Below, one piece after another: positions 57,366-60,000 of a stretch of 60,000 nt of DNA. Under the pieces are notes generated by a model. The model ran no database searches and was not told the origin of the DNA. It worked only from the letters and a program-made list of their open reading frames with translations. A program made the translations under genes and the position numbers. The stretch's first letter is position 1, and the number at the start of each line of letters is the position of its first letter. Source of the stretch: Tubiluchus corallicola (Eukaryota; Priapulida; Priapulimorpha; Priapulimorphida; Tubiluchidae); assembly GCA_030141605.1 (NCBI GenBank), contig JAQGDQ010000066.1, forward strand, positions 560,001-620,000, read 5' to 3'.

Positions 57366-60000
57366 CTGAAACACAAGGCAACTGTATAGTCCTTCTTACA
57401 CAGTTTAATTTTACATAGAAAGGTAAATAAAAGTGTAAAACTAAAAACATCATTTCAAGTAAGTATTGTCAAACATGCTCATCCATCTGAGTAGTTGATG
57501 CTTAACTTAACTGCAATGATGTTTTTATAGTTTTCAGCTTTATATTATAGTCTTTGATCCAATCTTGTCAATTTTGCAACCAAACATGGAAGTTAAATAA
57601 TGAAATTCAGCATTACAGGCATTTAATACACAGTATTACTTATCAAGTATTTTAGTTTTCAAGTTCACTATCGTATGGTCTGAAAACAGATATACACATT
57701 CACCTTATGTTGTGTGGATTGAAATGAGATGTGGTACCGTAGTTACTAGTAATAATAAATTTGCAAATTTGCAATTAATGTTATGGCAGTCTAACGAAGA
57801 AATGGTAAAGTGTAATAATTTTTCAATGGCTTTATGTAAACTGTTTTGCTACACATTGCTTCGTACTACTATGTGCCAGCATTTTCTCATTTTACTGCGT
57901 AAACATATGAAACAGTTATAGTATTGGTTAGAATATTGTAGTTCAAGTAGAATGCAAATGCAGATTCCAAAGACTCCACAATCCCCATTACACAATTGCC
58001 AACAAGTGGCATAGTACACAAATAATCCACCTTCAGTGACTCTGCTTTTCATAAGAAAGGTCGACTCTTACTACAAAATGGTGTAAATGCAAAATGCTAG
58101 ATGGGGTAAAGCTATCACATCATGAAAGAATTACAACCTACTTTAATCTAAAGAACAGAAGAAGAAGCTGAATGATCTAGTGATTAATGATGTTTGACTC
58201 CCATCAGAGAAGCAAAATCTAGAGTTATTCTAGATATATTTCCATTTCGGTCAAGTTGGACTTCAACTTTTATAGCTTATGACATATTCCATTATCTCAA
58301 GTTAAGTAATTTAAGCACCCCAGGTTTTGAGGTCTTACAAGTTTTGAAATTCAGAATAAATTTAGAAAACCAAAAATCCTTAGATGAGTTATCAGTAAAC
58401 CATTTCTTATGCTACTAATTTACTACAACTAAAACTTATGTAAAAACAACGCTACATGTACACCAAAAATAATTTATAAATCTTATTAAGTGCTGTGTAA
58501 AAATTTCAAAACTTTTATTCTTAATTAATGTGCCTTAATACATCGCAACAACAAATACGACCAACTCCTACATCAAATTCTTAGTTATTCCTCAAGAACG
58601 TAACAATGACAGTTTAAGACCAACTTAAAACAGACCAATGCAGTTTTTAAAGGACAATCAGCTCTAGCCCAATTCCATCACCGACTTATAATTCATAAAT
58701 TCACACGTTTCGGCTATTTGACTTTCTTTGCAGAGTAGCTTTTCTTACTCATGCTTAATCCCCTTGAGAATGTAACTTGTGTTAGTGTTCTTTTGTCAGT
58801 AACCAGGGAAAAATAGCAGTGCATTAACATCAGATAAATTCTCTTTTTAGTTAGAACTGTGGAGCACAATCCATGTCAAAACTGTATTCAGGTCAATATC
58901 TGTTTTCGCATAAGGCAAGTATATTAAAGTATAGATGCCTCCTGTCGCGTTTTGAGACAAATTTAGAAAAAAAGAGTAATTTATTCAACTACATAAGTGT
59001 TTTTTAATACTGCATGCATGCATTCAATATGCACTGGTGTTACGCCCTATTAATCAAAATATAGTGTCAGACAGAAATGCCTACAGCATTTATTCTAGTA
59101 ACAAAGATAATAATTTGAAAAATTCTATGATTGAAAAATTCTATAGTATAAGTTTTCTACAAAAACATTTCTCTTGCAATTCACTTGGTAGGGCGGTACA
59201 GTCATATGCAGCAAGTCCTGATAAAAACATTAGAACCTCTACACTCCGTTTTTGTTTTTCAGACAAGCCATTAAAACTTACTTTACAAAAGTAAATCGGT
59301 TGCAAACAAATAAACCAATAATATTCAATCGCTAATCAATAACAATAGTTAAGCAGCCACATGAACCCGCGACTCTTAACTTGTACAGAAAACGTTGTAG
59401 CTGACTACTTTCATTTGTTTATACTGAGTTATCGATTCACTTTTTGAACTGGTATTATGGCTTTTTAAGTTAGACATAAATCTCTTTAAAATTAATTTTC
59501 TGCCACCCACGATGCTCAGACTAAATTAAGTGGAGCTATCGCTAGTTTAGCTGCAGTAGTAGTAGTTTTGTTAGCAAACATGTTTGTACAGTATGCGAGA
59601 TAAACAATATAATAAACAAATCCATGTAATATGACGAATATACTTCATTGATGTTGATTTATGTTACATTATATAAATGGTAACCCCGTCAAGGTGGCGA
59701 AAACGTATTAGCCATTCTATTAGCAGACACGACAAAAACTTCTCTTTTACGCAATTAATTCTATTTATATGAAAAAATATTACAAGTTTGTGACTAATGT
59801 TATACACAGCCTAAGGAAGAAATGGTACGTATCAAGAGATCGTCCAAAGTCTAGCTGTAGCCCCAAAACAACCTGATTGCTGCTAGTCAATGACCTGACA
59901 ACGGATAGTTACAAGTGCTTATTTATGGACTCGTAAACAATGTATTTAGAGGTTGTTACTCAAGCTGAGCGCTAAAAAGCAGGTACGTACTCAGTTCCAC
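57366..60000 (-). other. Intron upstream of E1, running off the window
   Basis: At least 2,635 nt. I looked for the CH1 signatures expected just upstream of ISDIVV (TLGLIWTIILHFQ-like, on the minus strand) and found none, nor any alternative first exon I could support. AT-rich, otherwise unremarkable. Confidence 0.65.

Noticed and set aside
57366-60000. Search for the CH1 exon upstream of E1
   Set aside because: No sequence matching the expected end of CH1 (IWTIILHFQ) or its actin-binding helix was found on the minus strand, so CH1 is not annotated.

Overview
The window is eukaryotic and comes from an invertebrate animal. It is AT-rich and is filled by one enormous intron-containing gene on the minus strand, so transcription runs from high to low coordinates. 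The gene is a spectraplakin, the cytoskeletal linker family that includes vertebrate MACF1 and DST/BPAG1, Drosophila short stop (shot) and nematode VAB-10. I recognise 34 exons (E1 to E34 in transcription order), about 32.0 kb of coding sequence or roughly 10,680 codons. Every junction uses GT..AG and the reading phase is continuous throughout. Both ends run out of the window: the first calponin-homology domain (CH1) lies beyond 60000, and the rest of the spectrin rod, EF-hands and GAS2 domain lie below position 1. The SH3 neighbourhood looks closer to the fly protein than to the vertebrate one, but I cannot name the species.

Layout in the direction of transcription. 57366-60000: intron, no exon seen. 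E1-E3 (57365-52244): CH2, the second half of the actin-binding module. E4-E24 (51097-34439): plakin domain made of spectrin repeats with an embedded SH3 (E15-E16). It includes a 51-nt in-frame exon (E6) and a 21-nt microexon (E12), both probably alternative. E25-E27 (34124-10496): a short linker exon, then two giant exons of 5,333 and 17,625 nt coding almost entirely for plectin/plakin repeats. E28-E34 (7521-1): start of the spectrin-repeat rod, including a 4,303-nt exon with about 13 spectrin repeats.

The standout structure is in E27. Ten tandem copies of a 903-bp (301-codon) unit lie in exact register from 15536 to 24565. They are almost identical, have no net length change, and are flanked by old divergent relatives of the same unit. 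This looks like a recently amplified or homogenised block of about 3,000 residues inside a single 17.6-kb exon. Intron phases mean that E27 alone, or E25-E27 together (7,692 codons), could be skipped without breaking the frame. The locus could therefore make both a short actin-microtubule linker and a giant plectin-repeat form.

The introns carry a decayed LINE fragment (about 53.88-54.71 kb), three diverged copies of a short interspersed repeat with tRNA-like boxes, a tRNA-like pseudogene, a 25-bp minisatellite and several local duplications. I see no second protein-coding gene, no functional tRNA or rRNA gene and no CRISPR array.
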